A DNA stretch of 64,000 nucleotides, taken from contig NZ_SNYN01000016.1 in assembly GCF_004363075.1 (NCBI RefSeq), forward strand, positions 1-64,000. Reading direction: 5' to 3'. The position numbers and the translations under genes are program-made. Positions 17,231-25,094 of the stretch are shown here, piece by piece; the stretch's first letter is position 1; each line of letters begins with the position of its first letter. This DNA is from Actinorugispora endophytica. Lineage in GTDB: Bacteria; Actinomycetota; Actinomycetes; Streptosporangiales; Streptosporangiaceae. Under the pieces are notes generated by a model, which was not told the DNA's origin, ran no database searches, and was given only the letters and a program-made list of their open reading frames with translations.

Positions 17231-18133
17231 CTAGGAGCAGTCCAGCGCGGTGGTGAGGGCGTCCAGGTTGGCGCGCATGACGGACGGGTAGTCGGTGCCC
17301 GGCGAGGCGTCGGTGATGCCCTCCAGCGGGTCGAGCACCGCGGTCTCGACACCGGCCTCGCTCGCGATGGTCTCGGCGATGGCCGGGTCCACCAGCGTCG
17401 CGGTGAAGATCGTCTCGACCCCGCGCTCCTCGACGAGCCGCGCCACCTCGGCCAGCCGGGCGGGGGAGGGCTCGCTGTTGGACTCGATGCCGGTGACGCC
17501 GATCTGCTCCAGGTCGTAGTTGTCGGCCAGATAGCCGAAGGCGGCGTGGCTGACCACGAGGTCGCGCTGCCCGCACTCGGCCAGACCGGTGGCGTAGGCG
17601 TCGTCGATCCCGGTCAGTTCGGCCACGACCGCTTCGGTGTTCGCCTGGTAGGCCGCGGCGTTGCCCGGGTCCGCCTCGGCCAGCCGGTCGGCCAGGCCCT
17701 GTGCGGCGGTGGCCATGCGCTCGGGGTCCAGCCACATGTGCGGATCGGTCCCGCCTCCGGCGTCGTCGGGCACCTGGCGCAGTTCGACGAGTCCGGCCAC
17801 GTCGAGCGCGCTGCCGGCGGCCTGCTGGCCGACCGCGTCGTCCACGGCGGGCTGCATCCCCCCGATGTAGAAGACCACGTCCGCGTCGCTGACCGAGCCG
17901 ACCTGGCGCGGGCTCAGCTCCAGGTCGTGCGGGTCGACGCCCGGCTCGGTGAGGTTGGTGACCAGGACGTCCTCGCCGCCGATCTGGGTGGCGAGCCATT
18001 CCAGCGGGTAGACGCTGGTGACCAGCCGGACGCCGTCCCCGGTGCCGGCACCGCCCGAGCACGCGGTCGCGGCGGCGAGTACCGCCCCTACCGCGCCGAC
18101 CACGGCCGCCTTCGTTGAGATCCCGGATCGCAT
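17231..18133 (-). CDS. Zinc/manganese ABC transporter substrate-binding lipoprotein (ZnuA-like)
   Basis: 300-residue cluster A-I metal-binding protein. The N-terminus is a lipoprotein signal (hydrophobic helix, Cys in ATACSGG). Likely metal ligands are the His in GVDPHDLEL, the His in TDPHMWLDP, the His in VVSHAAFGYL and a late acidic residue (SPGTDYPS). It captures Zn or Mn outside the membrane. ATG at 18133 gives the cleanest lipoprotein signal; ATG at 18145 is possible. No permease or ATPase gene is adjacent. A Zur-like palindrome upstream argues for zinc. Confidence 0.88.
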   Translation of the reverse strand: MRSGISTKAAVVGAVGAVLAAATACSGGAGTGDGVRLVTSVYPLEWLATQIGGEDVLVTNLTEPGVDPHDLELSPRQVGSVSDADVVFYIGGMQPAVDDAVGQQAAGSALDVAGLVELRQVPDDAGGGTDPHMWLDPERMATAAQGLADRLAEADPGNAAAYQANTEAVVAELTGIDDAYATGLAECGQRDLVVSHAAFGYLADNYDLEQIGVTGIESNSEPSPARLAEVARLVEERGVETIFTATLVDPAIAETIASEAGVETAVLDPLEGITDASPGTDYPSVMRANLDALTTALDCS

Positions 18134-18153
18134 GGGATCTATCATCCGAAGAG

Positions 18154-18168
18154 TGAAAACCATTGTCA
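18154..18168. promoter_or_regulatory. Zur-like box upstream of the ZnuA-like gene
   Basis: TGAAAACCATTGTCA is an imperfect 15-bp palindrome resembling the actinobacterial Zur consensus (TGAAAAT-N-ATTTTCA type), about 20 bp before the start codon, where binding would block transcription when zinc is sufficient. Confidence 0.6.
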
Positions 18169-18220
18169 ATCTGGACGGAACGGGTCCCCTCCGGACCGGT
18201 CCCGCGCGACGGGGCCGGCG

Positions 18221-18889
18221 TCAGCTGAGTTCGGCGAATTTCTCCACGTCGTTGGTCTTGCCCGCGACGATGATGATGTCGCCCCGCTGGGGAACGGTGT
18301 CCGCTGTGGCGTAGGTGAACGACTCCCCGTGCCGCTTGATGGACACCACGGTGATGCCGTGACTGCTGCGCACACCGGTCTCACCGAGCTTGCGGCCGAG
18401 GATCTCCTTGGGAGCGCGGGTCTTGCCGAGGGCGAAGTTCTCCTCGATCTCGACGTAGTCGAGCATCCGGCCGGAGAGCAGGTGCGCCACGCGCTCGCCC
18501 ATGTCGTGCTCGGGAAGGACCACGTGGTGCGCGCCGATCTGCTGGAGTATGCGGCCGTGGCGGCGGCTGATCGCCTTGGCCCAGATGTACGGAACCCCCA
18601 TGTCCACCAGCAGGGACGTGGTGAGGATGCTCTCCTCCAGGTGGGTGCCGATGGCCACGACCGCGCGGGTGAACTCGTGCGCGCCGATCTGGCGCAGCGT
18701 CTCGTCGTCGGTGGTGTCCGCGACCATGGTGTGGGTGAGGGAGTCGGCGTAGGACTGGACCCGGCGCGGATTGCTGTCCACCCCCAGGACCTCCCAGCCG
18801 TGGGCGACGAGCTCCTCCGCGAGTGAGCCGCCGAACCGGCCGAGTCCGATGACGAGTACCCGTTTGTCGTTCGTCTTGCTGCGGGGCAC
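18221..18889 (-). CDS. KtrA/TrkA-type potassium channel regulatory subunit
   Basis: 222 residues with an RCK_N Rossmann domain (VLVIGLGRFGGSLAEEL, acidic residue in GVDSNP) and an RCK_C domain from about residue 140. It is the cytosolic nucleotide-sensing gate of a Ktr potassium system. GTG start at 18889 with AGGAGAG five bases upstream. It lies downstream of the membrane subunit gene in the same direction. Confidence 0.92.
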   Translation of the reverse strand: MPRSKTNDKRVLVIGLGRFGGSLAEELVAHGWEVLGVDSNPRRVQSYADSLTHTMVADTTDDETLRQIGAHEFTRAVVAIGTHLEESILTTSLLVDMGVPYIWAKAISRRHGRILQQIGAHHVVLPEHDMGERVAHLLSGRMLDYVEIEENFALGKTRAPKEILGRKLGETGVRSSHGITVVSIKRHGESFTYATADTVPQRGDIIIVAGKTNDVEKFAELS

Positions 18890-19024
18890 TGCACTCTCCT
18901 AGGTCGTGTCTCTCGAACAGCCCCGGGGCCGAGCCCTCGGGGACGGGGTCCGCAGGACGATTCACAGGGGTCGTTCCGCTCGGATGCGGGTCCGAGGCGA
19001 TCCGGAGAGCACGCCCCGGCGGTG

Positions 19025-20440
19025 TCAGCCGATGATGGGCCGGCCCTCGGGCAGATCGTAGCGCCGGGTGCGTTCGCGCAGGGCCAGCGCCGACGCGAAG
19101 GTGATCGGCCCGATCCGTCCGGCGAACATCAGCACGGCCAGCAGGACCTGGCAGTGAGCGGGCAGGCTGGGGGTGATGCCGGTGGACAGCCCCACCACGC
19201 CCGAGGCCGACGTCACCTCGAACAGCACCTCCTGCAGAGAGTAGGGGGTTGCGATGAGCAGGTAGATGGTCCCGAAGACGACCACCGTCATCGACAGGAA
19301 GGTCAGGCTGAGCGCCTGGCGGATCGCGCCGGAGGAAAGCCTGCGGCCGAAGGCGTGCACGTGCGGGTGCCCCCGGACCTCGGCCCACACGACCAGGCAG
19401 ATGACCGCGAACGTGGCGGTCTTGATGCCTCCGGCGGTTCCCGCGCTGCCGCCTCCGACGAACATCAGCATGATGGTGACGAACAGGGTGTGCGACTCCA
19501 TCGCGCCCACGTCCACCACGTTGAACCCGCCGCTGCGCGGCATGATCCCGTGGAAGACGCCGTCGAGCAGCCGCTGCGGCCAGGGCAGCAGTCCCAGGGT
19601 CTCGGGGTTGGACCACTCCATGGCGGTCACCGCGATGGCGCCGCCCAGGAACAGCAGCAGCGAGGTCAGGACGGTTATCTTGGTGTGCAGCGCCCAGCGC
19701 CGGGGGGTCCTCAGGTGTCGGCGCAGCTCCAGCAGGACGGGGAACCCGAAACCGCCGAGAATGGTGGCGAGCGCGATCGGGAGCAGGATCAGCGGGTCGC
19801 CGGAGAAGCGGGTGAGGCTGTCGCCGTAGAGGGAGAGCCCGGCGTTGTTGAAGGCGGAGACCGCGTGGAAGACGCCGCTGTAGAGGGCCTCGCCGATCCC
19901 CATACCGTGCCCCAGCCACATCCGGGGCACGAGGAGCGCGGTCAGCACCGCCTCGCAGATGAGGCTCGCCGCGAGGATGCGCAGCACGATCCCGCGGGCG
20001 TCACCGATGTTGAGGGTGCGCTGCTCGCTCTGCACGGTCAGCTGCATCCGCAGGCCGAAGCGGCGGATGACCACGATGCCCAGCACCGAGGCCAGCGTCA
20101 TGATCCCGATGCCGCCGACCTGGATCAGGGCCAGTACGACGACCTCTCCGAACACCGACCAGTGGGCGCCCAGGTCGACCACGCTCAGTCCCGCCACGCA
20201 CAGTGCGGTCGTCGCGGTGAACAGCGCCTCGACGAGGGTGACGTCCGGAGCCTGGTGCGCGACGGGGAGCATCAGGAGCCCGGTGCCGATGGTCACCGAG
20301 GCGGCGAACAGCAGTACGAGCAGCCGGGCGGGCTTGTTCCAGAGCATCTTGGACGTCCTGAGAGCCTCCCCCGCGGTGCCGGGTGCCCGGCGGGACAGGC
20401 GCGCGATCCAGCTGCGCACGCCCAGGAGTCTTTCCCACAT
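19025..20440 (-). CDS. KtrB/TrkH-type potassium transporter membrane subunit
   Basis: 471-residue channel-like transporter of the TrkH/KtrB family. The four membrane-pore-membrane repeats are visible through pore-like segments such as ATTALCVAGLSVVDLG, SAFNNAGLSLYGD and PRSGGFNVVDVGAM. It forms the potassium path and is gated by the RCK protein encoded 136 bp downstream. The start sits in front of a basic amphipathic segment; the ribosome site is weak. Confidence 0.93.
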   Translation of the reverse strand: MWERLLGVRSWIARLSRRAPGTAGEALRTSKMLWNKPARLLVLLFAASVTIGTGLLMLPVAHQAPDVTLVEALFTATTALCVAGLSVVDLGAHWSVFGEVVVLALIQVGGIGIMTLASVLGIVVIRRFGLRMQLTVQSEQRTLNIGDARGIVLRILAASLICEAVLTALLVPRMWLGHGMGIGEALYSGVFHAVSAFNNAGLSLYGDSLTRFSGDPLILLPIALATILGGFGFPVLLELRRHLRTPRRWALHTKITVLTSLLLFLGGAIAVTAMEWSNPETLGLLPWPQRLLDGVFHGIMPRSGGFNVVDVGAMESHTLFVTIMLMFVGGGSAGTAGGIKTATFAVICLVVWAEVRGHPHVHAFGRRLSSGAIRQALSLTFLSMTVVVFGTIYLLIATPYSLQEVLFEVTSASGVVGLSTGITPSLPAHCQVLLAVLMFAGRIGPITFASALALRERTRRYDLPEGRPIIG

Positions 20441-20574
20441 GGTCGATTCGCCATTCCTCGCCGGCGGCCGCCGATCGCGGTCCGCGCATAGAGACCGAAG
20501 TTAGCGTTTGCGCGCCTCGGTGGTCGAGTCGACCGGCGGCCACCGCGCCGAGCCCCGGGCGGGAACGGCCCCGG

Positions 20575-21822
20575 TCAGTCCGCGGTGTCGGCGGCGGAGG
20601 CACCCGCCCTGCGGTATCGGGCGCTGCGCACCGAGAGCACGGCGGAGGCCAGGAGGGTGGCCGTGAGGGAGGCGACCAGCACACCGGCCTTGGCGTGCGC
20701 CAGGACGTCCGGATCGGAGAAGGACAGCTCGGTGATCAGGAGCGAGACGGTGAACCCGACCCCGGCCAGCATGGACATCCCGGTGATGTCGATCCAGCGC
20801 AGGGTGGGGCTGAGTTCGGCGGTGGTGATCCTGGTGGTGAGCCAGGACCCGCCGGTGATGCCGACCACCTTGCCGACGACGAGCCCGGCGATGATGCCGA
20901 GCGCGGCGGTGTCGGAGAACACGGCCGCCAGGCCGTCCTCGAAGACCACTCCCGCGGCCAGCAGCGCGAACACCGGCAGTACGAGGCCGGACGACCACGG
21001 GCTGAGCAGGTGCTCGACCCGGTGGCTGGGCGACGCGCTCTCGCCCGCCACCGGCACGGTGCGCATGAGCAGGCCCATGGCGACCCCGGCGATGGTGGCG
21101 TGCACTCCGCTGGCGTGCACGAGCGCCCAGATGGCGAAGGCCAGCGGGAGGTAGACCGACCAGTTGGGCACCGGGGAGGCGTTCAGCCTGGCGGCCAGGC
21201 CCCTGCCGCGCTGGAGGTAGCCGAACACCGCGAGCAGCGCGGCCGCGCCGAGCAGCGCGGGGAAGGAGAGGCCGGAGGTGTAGAAGACCGCGATGACCAC
21301 GATCGCGCCGAGGTCGTCGACGATCGCCAGGGTCAGCAGGAAGGTGCGCAGGGCCGGAGGCAGGTGGCGTCCGACGACGGCCAGGATCGCCACGGCGAAG
21401 GCGATGTCGGTGGCCATGGGGATGCCCCAGCCGTGCAGCGTCTCGGGGCGGGAGAGGTTGACGGCCGCGTAGATCAGCGCGGGAACGGCCATGCCGCAGA
21501 TCGCGGCGACGATGGGCAGCATCGCCCGCCGCGGGTTGCGCAGTTCGCCGTGCACGAACTCCTGCTTGAGCTCGTTGCCGACGACGAAGAAGAAGACCGC
21601 GAGCAGGCCGTCGGCGACCCACGCCTCGACGGAGAGGTTCAGGTGCAGGGACCCGGGGCCGAAGGAGAAGGCGCGCAGGGCCTCGTAGGAGTGGCCGACA
21701 GGAGAGTTCGCCCAGACCAGCGCCGCGATCGCGCCCGTGATCAGGAGGAGGCCGCCGACGGCGTCGGATCGGAGCAGATCGGGGATTCCCGCGAGTCCGC
21801 CGCGTGTCTTCTGCATGGTCAT
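20575..21822 (-). CDS. nhaA: NhaA sodium/proton antiporter
   Basis: 415-residue antiporter with about 12 helices. The paired transport aspartates are in LAIVDDLGAIVVIAVFY, and MATDIAFAVAILAVVG and the late GVGFTVSLLI segment are family hallmarks. It exports Na+ in exchange for protons. With the potassium uptake genes alongside, the region handles cation balance. ATG at 21822 with a weak GGGGGCTCC upstream; a second Met two codons later is possible. Confidence 0.94.
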   Translation of the reverse strand: MTMQKTRGGLAGIPDLLRSDAVGGLLLITGAIAALVWANSPVGHSYEALRAFSFGPGSLHLNLSVEAWVADGLLAVFFFVVGNELKQEFVHGELRNPRRAMLPIVAAICGMAVPALIYAAVNLSRPETLHGWGIPMATDIAFAVAILAVVGRHLPPALRTFLLTLAIVDDLGAIVVIAVFYTSGLSFPALLGAAALLAVFGYLQRGRGLAARLNASPVPNWSVYLPLAFAIWALVHASGVHATIAGVAMGLLMRTVPVAGESASPSHRVEHLLSPWSSGLVLPVFALLAAGVVFEDGLAAVFSDTAALGIIAGLVVGKVVGITGGSWLTTRITTAELSPTLRWIDITGMSMLAGVGFTVSLLITELSFSDPDVLAHAKAGVLVASLTATLLASAVLSVRSARYRRAGASAADTAD

Positions 21823-22145
21823 GGAGCCCCCGGAAATTCAGTCGCCGAATACGCCGCCGACCAGACTTCCCGGCACACCTCGGCACGGACTCGTGTTCGG
21901 TCACGTGCGCGAAGGCCCTGTCGGGCCCCCGGTGACTATGCCAGAACTCCGAACCCGCTGTCCAGGAGCACGATCGACCGGCGAACGGTCCGAGGAGGTA
22001 TTCCCTCGTGGCGGATCGATGAACCGAGCGCCGGGACGCGGCCTCACAGGGTTCGTTGGTGATCGTGACGTTGGCGTTCCACTTTGTCCGTTTCGTAGAA
22101 CGCCAACGTCACGATCACCAACGAAACCCCCGCGCCGGAGCTTCC
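21823..22145. other. Intergenic region between nhaA and the CDF gene
   Basis: Contains a long perfect stem-loop (22052-22125) just past the CDF stop codon and otherwise no recognisable gene or riboswitch. Confidence 0.5.
22052..22125. repeat. Perfect 28-bp-arm stem-loop (dispersed family)
   Basis: The arm beginning TTCGTTGGTGATCGTGACGT (22052-22079) is exactly complementary to 22098-22125; loop 18 nt. It shares about 23 of 27 arm bases with the 44261 hairpin. It lies 20 bp after the CDF stop and may also terminate that transcript. Confidence 0.9.
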
Positions 22146-23063
22146 CTAGTCGTGGCAGGCGCCCTCGTGGTCGACGTGGCCGGCGGGCTCCAGTTGCAGG
22201 GTGGAGTGCTCGACGTCGAAGTGCCCCGCCAGGCAGTCGTGCAACCGGTCCAGGATGCGGCCGCTCTCGGCCAGGAGGGCGTCCTCGACCACCACGTGCG
22301 CGGACAGCACGGGCATGCCCGAGGTGATCGTCCAGGCGTGCAGGTCGTGCACCTCGATCACGCCGGGCTGCGCGCGCAGGTGGCGGCGGACCTCCTCGAG
22401 GTCCATGCCGCGCGGGGTGGCCTCCAGCAGGATGTGCAGCGCCTCGTCGAGCAGTTTCCAGGCGCGCGGGACGATGAACACGGCGATGGCCAGCGAGACG
22501 ATGGAGTCGGCGCGCTCCCATCCGGTGGTCCAGACGACCAGGCCGGCCGCGATGACGCCCACGGAGGACACCGTGTCGCTGAGGACCTCCAGGTAGGCGC
22601 CGCGCAGGTTGAGGCTCTCGCTCTGTCCGCGGTGCAGTGCCACGAGGCCGACCGTGTTCACTGCGAGGCCGGCCGCGGCGACGACCAGCATGGTGGGTCC
22701 GGCGACGGGTTCGGGCGCGAGGAACCGCTGCACCGCCTCGTACGTGATGTAGCCGCAGAGGACGAAGAGCAGCAGGGCGTTGGCCGCGGCGGCCAGGATC
22801 TCGGCCCGCTGGAAGCCGAAGGTCCGCTTGGAGTTGGAGGGGCGGCCCGCGATCCAGACCGCGAACAGGGCCAGGACGATGCCGAAGGAGTCGGCGGCCA
22901 TGTGCCCGGCGTCGGCCAGCAGCGCGAGGCTGCCGGCCAGCCTGCTTCCGACGATCTGCACGACCATGACGAGGAGCGTCAGGCACAGGACGAGGACGAG
23001 GCGTCCACGGTGCGTCGCCGCGGCGGTCTGGTGGCCGTGGCCGTGGCCGTGTCCGGTGCCCAT
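22146..23063 (-). CDS. CDF-family divalent metal exporter (CzcD-like)
   Basis: 305-residue cation diffusion facilitator. A His-rich N-terminus (GHGHGHGH) precedes six helices with site residues LLADAGHMAADSFG and GAYLEVLSDTVSSVG (the Glu version typical of CzcD-like members), then a cytosolic domain (RGMDLEEVRRHL...) with a His-rich end. It exports Zn, Cd or Co by proton exchange. ATG at 23063 has an ideal AGGAGG six bases upstream. Divergent from the CmtR-like gene, with an operator-like palindrome between them. Confidence 0.92.
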   Translation of the reverse strand: MGTGHGHGHGHQTAAATHRGRLVLVLCLTLLVMVVQIVGSRLAGSLALLADAGHMAADSFGIVLALFAVWIAGRPSNSKRTFGFQRAEILAAAANALLLFVLCGYITYEAVQRFLAPEPVAGPTMLVVAAAGLAVNTVGLVALHRGQSESLNLRGAYLEVLSDTVSSVGVIAAGLVVWTTGWERADSIVSLAIAVFIVPRAWKLLDEALHILLEATPRGMDLEEVRRHLRAQPGVIEVHDLHAWTITSGMPVLSAHVVVEDALLAESGRILDRLHDCLAGHFDVEHSTLQLEPAGHVDHEGACHD

Positions 23064-23121
23064 GAATCCTCCTGATCGCGGCCGGAGCCGTCCCGGTTCC
23101 ATCGACTATTCAGTCGTCACT

Positions 23122-23147
23122 GTTTATACAGTCAAGACTGTTTATAA
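23122..23147. promoter_or_regulatory. Candidate metal-sensor operator between CDF and cmtR-like genes
   Basis: TTTATACAGTC-AA-GACTGTTTATAAA is an imperfect palindrome centred near 23135. ACTGTTTATA is also directly repeated (23119-23128 and 23137-23146, 18 bp apart). It is very AT-rich against the surrounding DNA and lies in the 108-bp divergent gap. Confidence 0.65.
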
Positions 23148-23171
23148 AGCAAAGTATGTACAATGATTTTC

Positions 23172-23510
23172 ATGTTGACCTCCGAGCAGCGTCTCTCCGC
23201 GATCCAACGCCTCGGCAGGGCCCTCGCGGACCCCACTCGCTGCCGTCTGCTCCTGGCTCTACTGGATGGTCCGGCCTACCCCGCGCAACTGGCCGAGCAG
23301 CTGGGACTTACCCGCCAGAACGTCTCCAACCACCTCTCCTGCCTGCGCGAGTGCGGTCTGGTGCACGCTGTCGCGCAGGGCCGGCAGGCCCACTACTCCC
23401 TTGTGGACGACTCCCTGCGGCACGCCCTGGACGACCTGCTCCGGGTGGTCTGGGGCGTGGCCGCCGAGCACGTGCCGCCGGGGGAGACGGTCCCGGTGGC
23501 CGCGGGCTGA
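23172..23510 (+). CDS. CmtR-like ArsR/SmtB-family metal sensor
   Basis: 112-residue winged-helix repressor strongly resembling mycobacterial CmtR, a Cd/Pb sensor, through LGRALADPTRCR, LGLTRQNVSNHLSCLRECGLV and GRQAHYSL. The recognition helix keeps the Cys-x3-Cys pair matching CmtR Cys57/Cys61. The third CmtR ligand, a Cys in the C-terminal tail, is absent; this tail has a His (AAEHVPPG) instead. ATG at 23172 matches the CmtR N-terminus; ATG at 23163 is possible. Likely controls itself and the divergent CDF exporter. Confidence 0.88.
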   Translation: MLTSEQRLSAIQRLGRALADPTRCRLLLALLDGPAYPAQLAEQLGLTRQNVSNHLSCLRECGLVHAVAQGRQAHYSLVDDSLRHALDDLLRVVWGVAAEHVPPGETVPVAAG

Positions 23511-23548
23511 CCCGGGCGGACCGCGCGGAGACCGCGGTACGCGGCCGG

Positions 23549-24355
23549 TCAGAGGGGGCGTTCGGCCATGGCCGCGCGCCACTGGCCGAGCCGGGTCGCG
23601 GGGTCCAGCAGGGCGCAGTCCCCGCACAGGCCGCCGCCGGGCAGCCGGTAGTAGAGGCAGCAGGACCGGCGGACGAAGAACCGGTGCGGCCCGGCGGTGT
23701 CGGGGCGCACCACGGAACCGAGCGAGGCCGTCGGCCCCCGGCCGATGAGCGCGGTGCCGATCGCGTCGGCGCGGTCGGCCCACTCGGGGCGCAGGCGGGA
23801 GAGCATCTGCACCGCGCCTCCGACCGCCGAGGCGGCGTTCCCCCACAGCAGCCGCTCGGAGACCTTGACCCCCGAGCGCACCGCCGCGCCGAGCGGACGC
23901 AGGTGGTGTTCCACCAGTGGTCCGCGCAGCAGGTCGGCGACGCCGGCCGCGTCGGCCGGGTCCACCTCGACGCCGCGCGGGGCCGCGATGCGGGAGGAGA
24001 CCGACGCGTCCGGCGCGTCCTGCCAGAACAGCGAGGCCGGAGGCAGCTCCAGCACGACCCCGGCGCAGGCCGCCGCGAGCGAGGGCGAGACGAGCCGGGC
24101 CGCGAACCCCAGGTGCACGACGGAGGCGCACACCCGCGGTTCGACGGCTCCGTACCGTTGGCGCGCCGACTCGATCCGGGCGCCCAACAGGCCGGGCCGT
24201 TCGTACAGCTCGGCGAAGGAGCGCAGACCGGGGGGCGGGTTCCCGGGGCCGACGGGGACGAGCGCGAAGAAGCCGCCCAACCGGGTGAGCTCCTCGATCG
24301 CCCGTGTCACGACGGTCGCGCCGCCGTCCGCGCCGGGCCCCCGGACCCCGGTCAC
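23549..24355 (-). CDS. FhuF-like protein with C-terminal 2Fe-2S motif
   Basis: 268 residues. The C-terminus carries RSCCLYYRLPGGGLCGDCAL, matching the CC-x10-C-x2-C 2Fe-2S ligand pattern of FhuF-type ferric-siderophore reductases. The N-terminal two thirds is moderately hydrophobic without a clear signal peptide. It probably reduces ferric siderophore in the cytosol to release iron. The GTG start overlaps the marR stop (GTGA), so the two are co-translated. No siderophore uptake genes are adjacent, which is unusual. Confidence 0.78.
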   Translation of the reverse strand: MTGVRGPGADGGATVVTRAIEELTRLGGFFALVPVGPGNPPPGLRSFAELYERPGLLGARIESARQRYGAVEPRVCASVVHLGFAARLVSPSLAAACAGVVLELPPASLFWQDAPDASVSSRIAAPRGVEVDPADAAGVADLLRGPLVEHHLRPLGAAVRSGVKVSERLLWGNAASAVGGAVQMLSRLRPEWADRADAIGTALIGRGPTASLGSVVRPDTAGPHRFFVRRSCCLYYRLPGGGLCGDCALLDPATRLGQWRAAMAERPL

Positions 24356-24834
24356 GGCTCCTCCGGGGACTCCGAGGTGTCCGCGGTCTTCTCCAGCGCG
24401 TCGCACAGGGCCTCCAGCCCCTTGGCGAGGGCGCGCAGGGTGTCGATGTCCAGGGTGCTCAGCGCGGCCCGGTTGCGCTGTTGGCCCACGCCCCACAGGT
24501 CGCCGATGAGCGCGTAGCCCTCGTCGGTCAGGTCGACGCGGCGCACCCGCCGGTCGGAGGGGTCCTCGCGCCGGTACACCAGGGTGCGTGCGGCCAGCCG
24601 GTCCACGATGCCGGTGAGAGTGGCCACACCGGTCCCGACCCGCTCGGCGAGTTCGTGGGTCGGCATGTCCCCGTCGATGGACAGCACGACCAGGACCTTG
24701 AGCTGCTGGATCGTCAGGGTGGTGCTCAACAGGGGCAGAGACCGGCTCCGCGCGAACATCCTGACCTGGCGCAACTCCAGTTCCTGGAGTCGCTCGACCA
24801 GTTCGCGTTTGCCCTCGGAGGCGCCGTCGCCCAT
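24352..24834 (-). CDS. MarR-family transcriptional regulator
   Basis: 160-residue winged-helix regulator: recognition region HELAERVGTGVATLTGIVDRLAARTLV and wing YRREDPSDRRVRRVDLTDEG are standard MarR features. ATG at 24834 is preferred because the upstream alternatives (24855, 24864) lie inside the operator-like repeats and 24834 has GCAGGGA before it. It is divergent from an RND pump gene, which it probably represses, and precedes the FhuF-like gene by a 4-bp overlap. Confidence 0.85.
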   Translation of the reverse strand: MGDGASEGKRELVERLQELELRQVRMFARSRSLPLLSTTLTIQQLKVLVVLSIDGDMPTHELAERVGTGVATLTGIVDRLAARTLVYRREDPSDRRVRRVDLTDEGYALIGDLWGVGQQRNRAALSTLDIDTLRALAKGLEALCDALEKTADTSESPEEP

Positions 24835-24854
24835 GTGGTGATCCCTGCTTCTCA

Positions 24855-24886
24855 TCCCTGACATGTCACGGACTGTTCCCTGACAT
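24855..24886. promoter_or_regulatory. Candidate MarR operator repeats
   Basis: TCCCTGACAT occurs at 24855-24864 and 24877-24886, 22 bp apart (two helical turns). The first copy overlaps the perfect palindrome TGACATGTCA (24859-24868). The site lies in the divergent marR/RND gap. Confidence 0.6.
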
Positions 24887-25094
24887 AACCCTGATTTGTA
24901 TCATCTCGGTGGGATTTTCAACGTGACACGAAGTATTGTGGAGGCGCGTGCCCGGCGGAGAACATCCGCGCGGCCTCCCGTAAAGGCCCGCGCGAGACGA
25001 GAACGATCCGACCACGGAGCGCGTCCACTGGACGCGCCCGGATCGCAGCGGTGCCGTGTCCGACGCGAACAGTCCTTTGAGGAGCCCCACTCTC

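Noticed and set aside
16892..18118. Plus-strand frame opposite the ZnuA-like gene
   Set aside because: The minus strand encodes a complete metal-binding lipoprotein with a Zur-like box; the plus frame is Gly/Arg/Val low-complexity.
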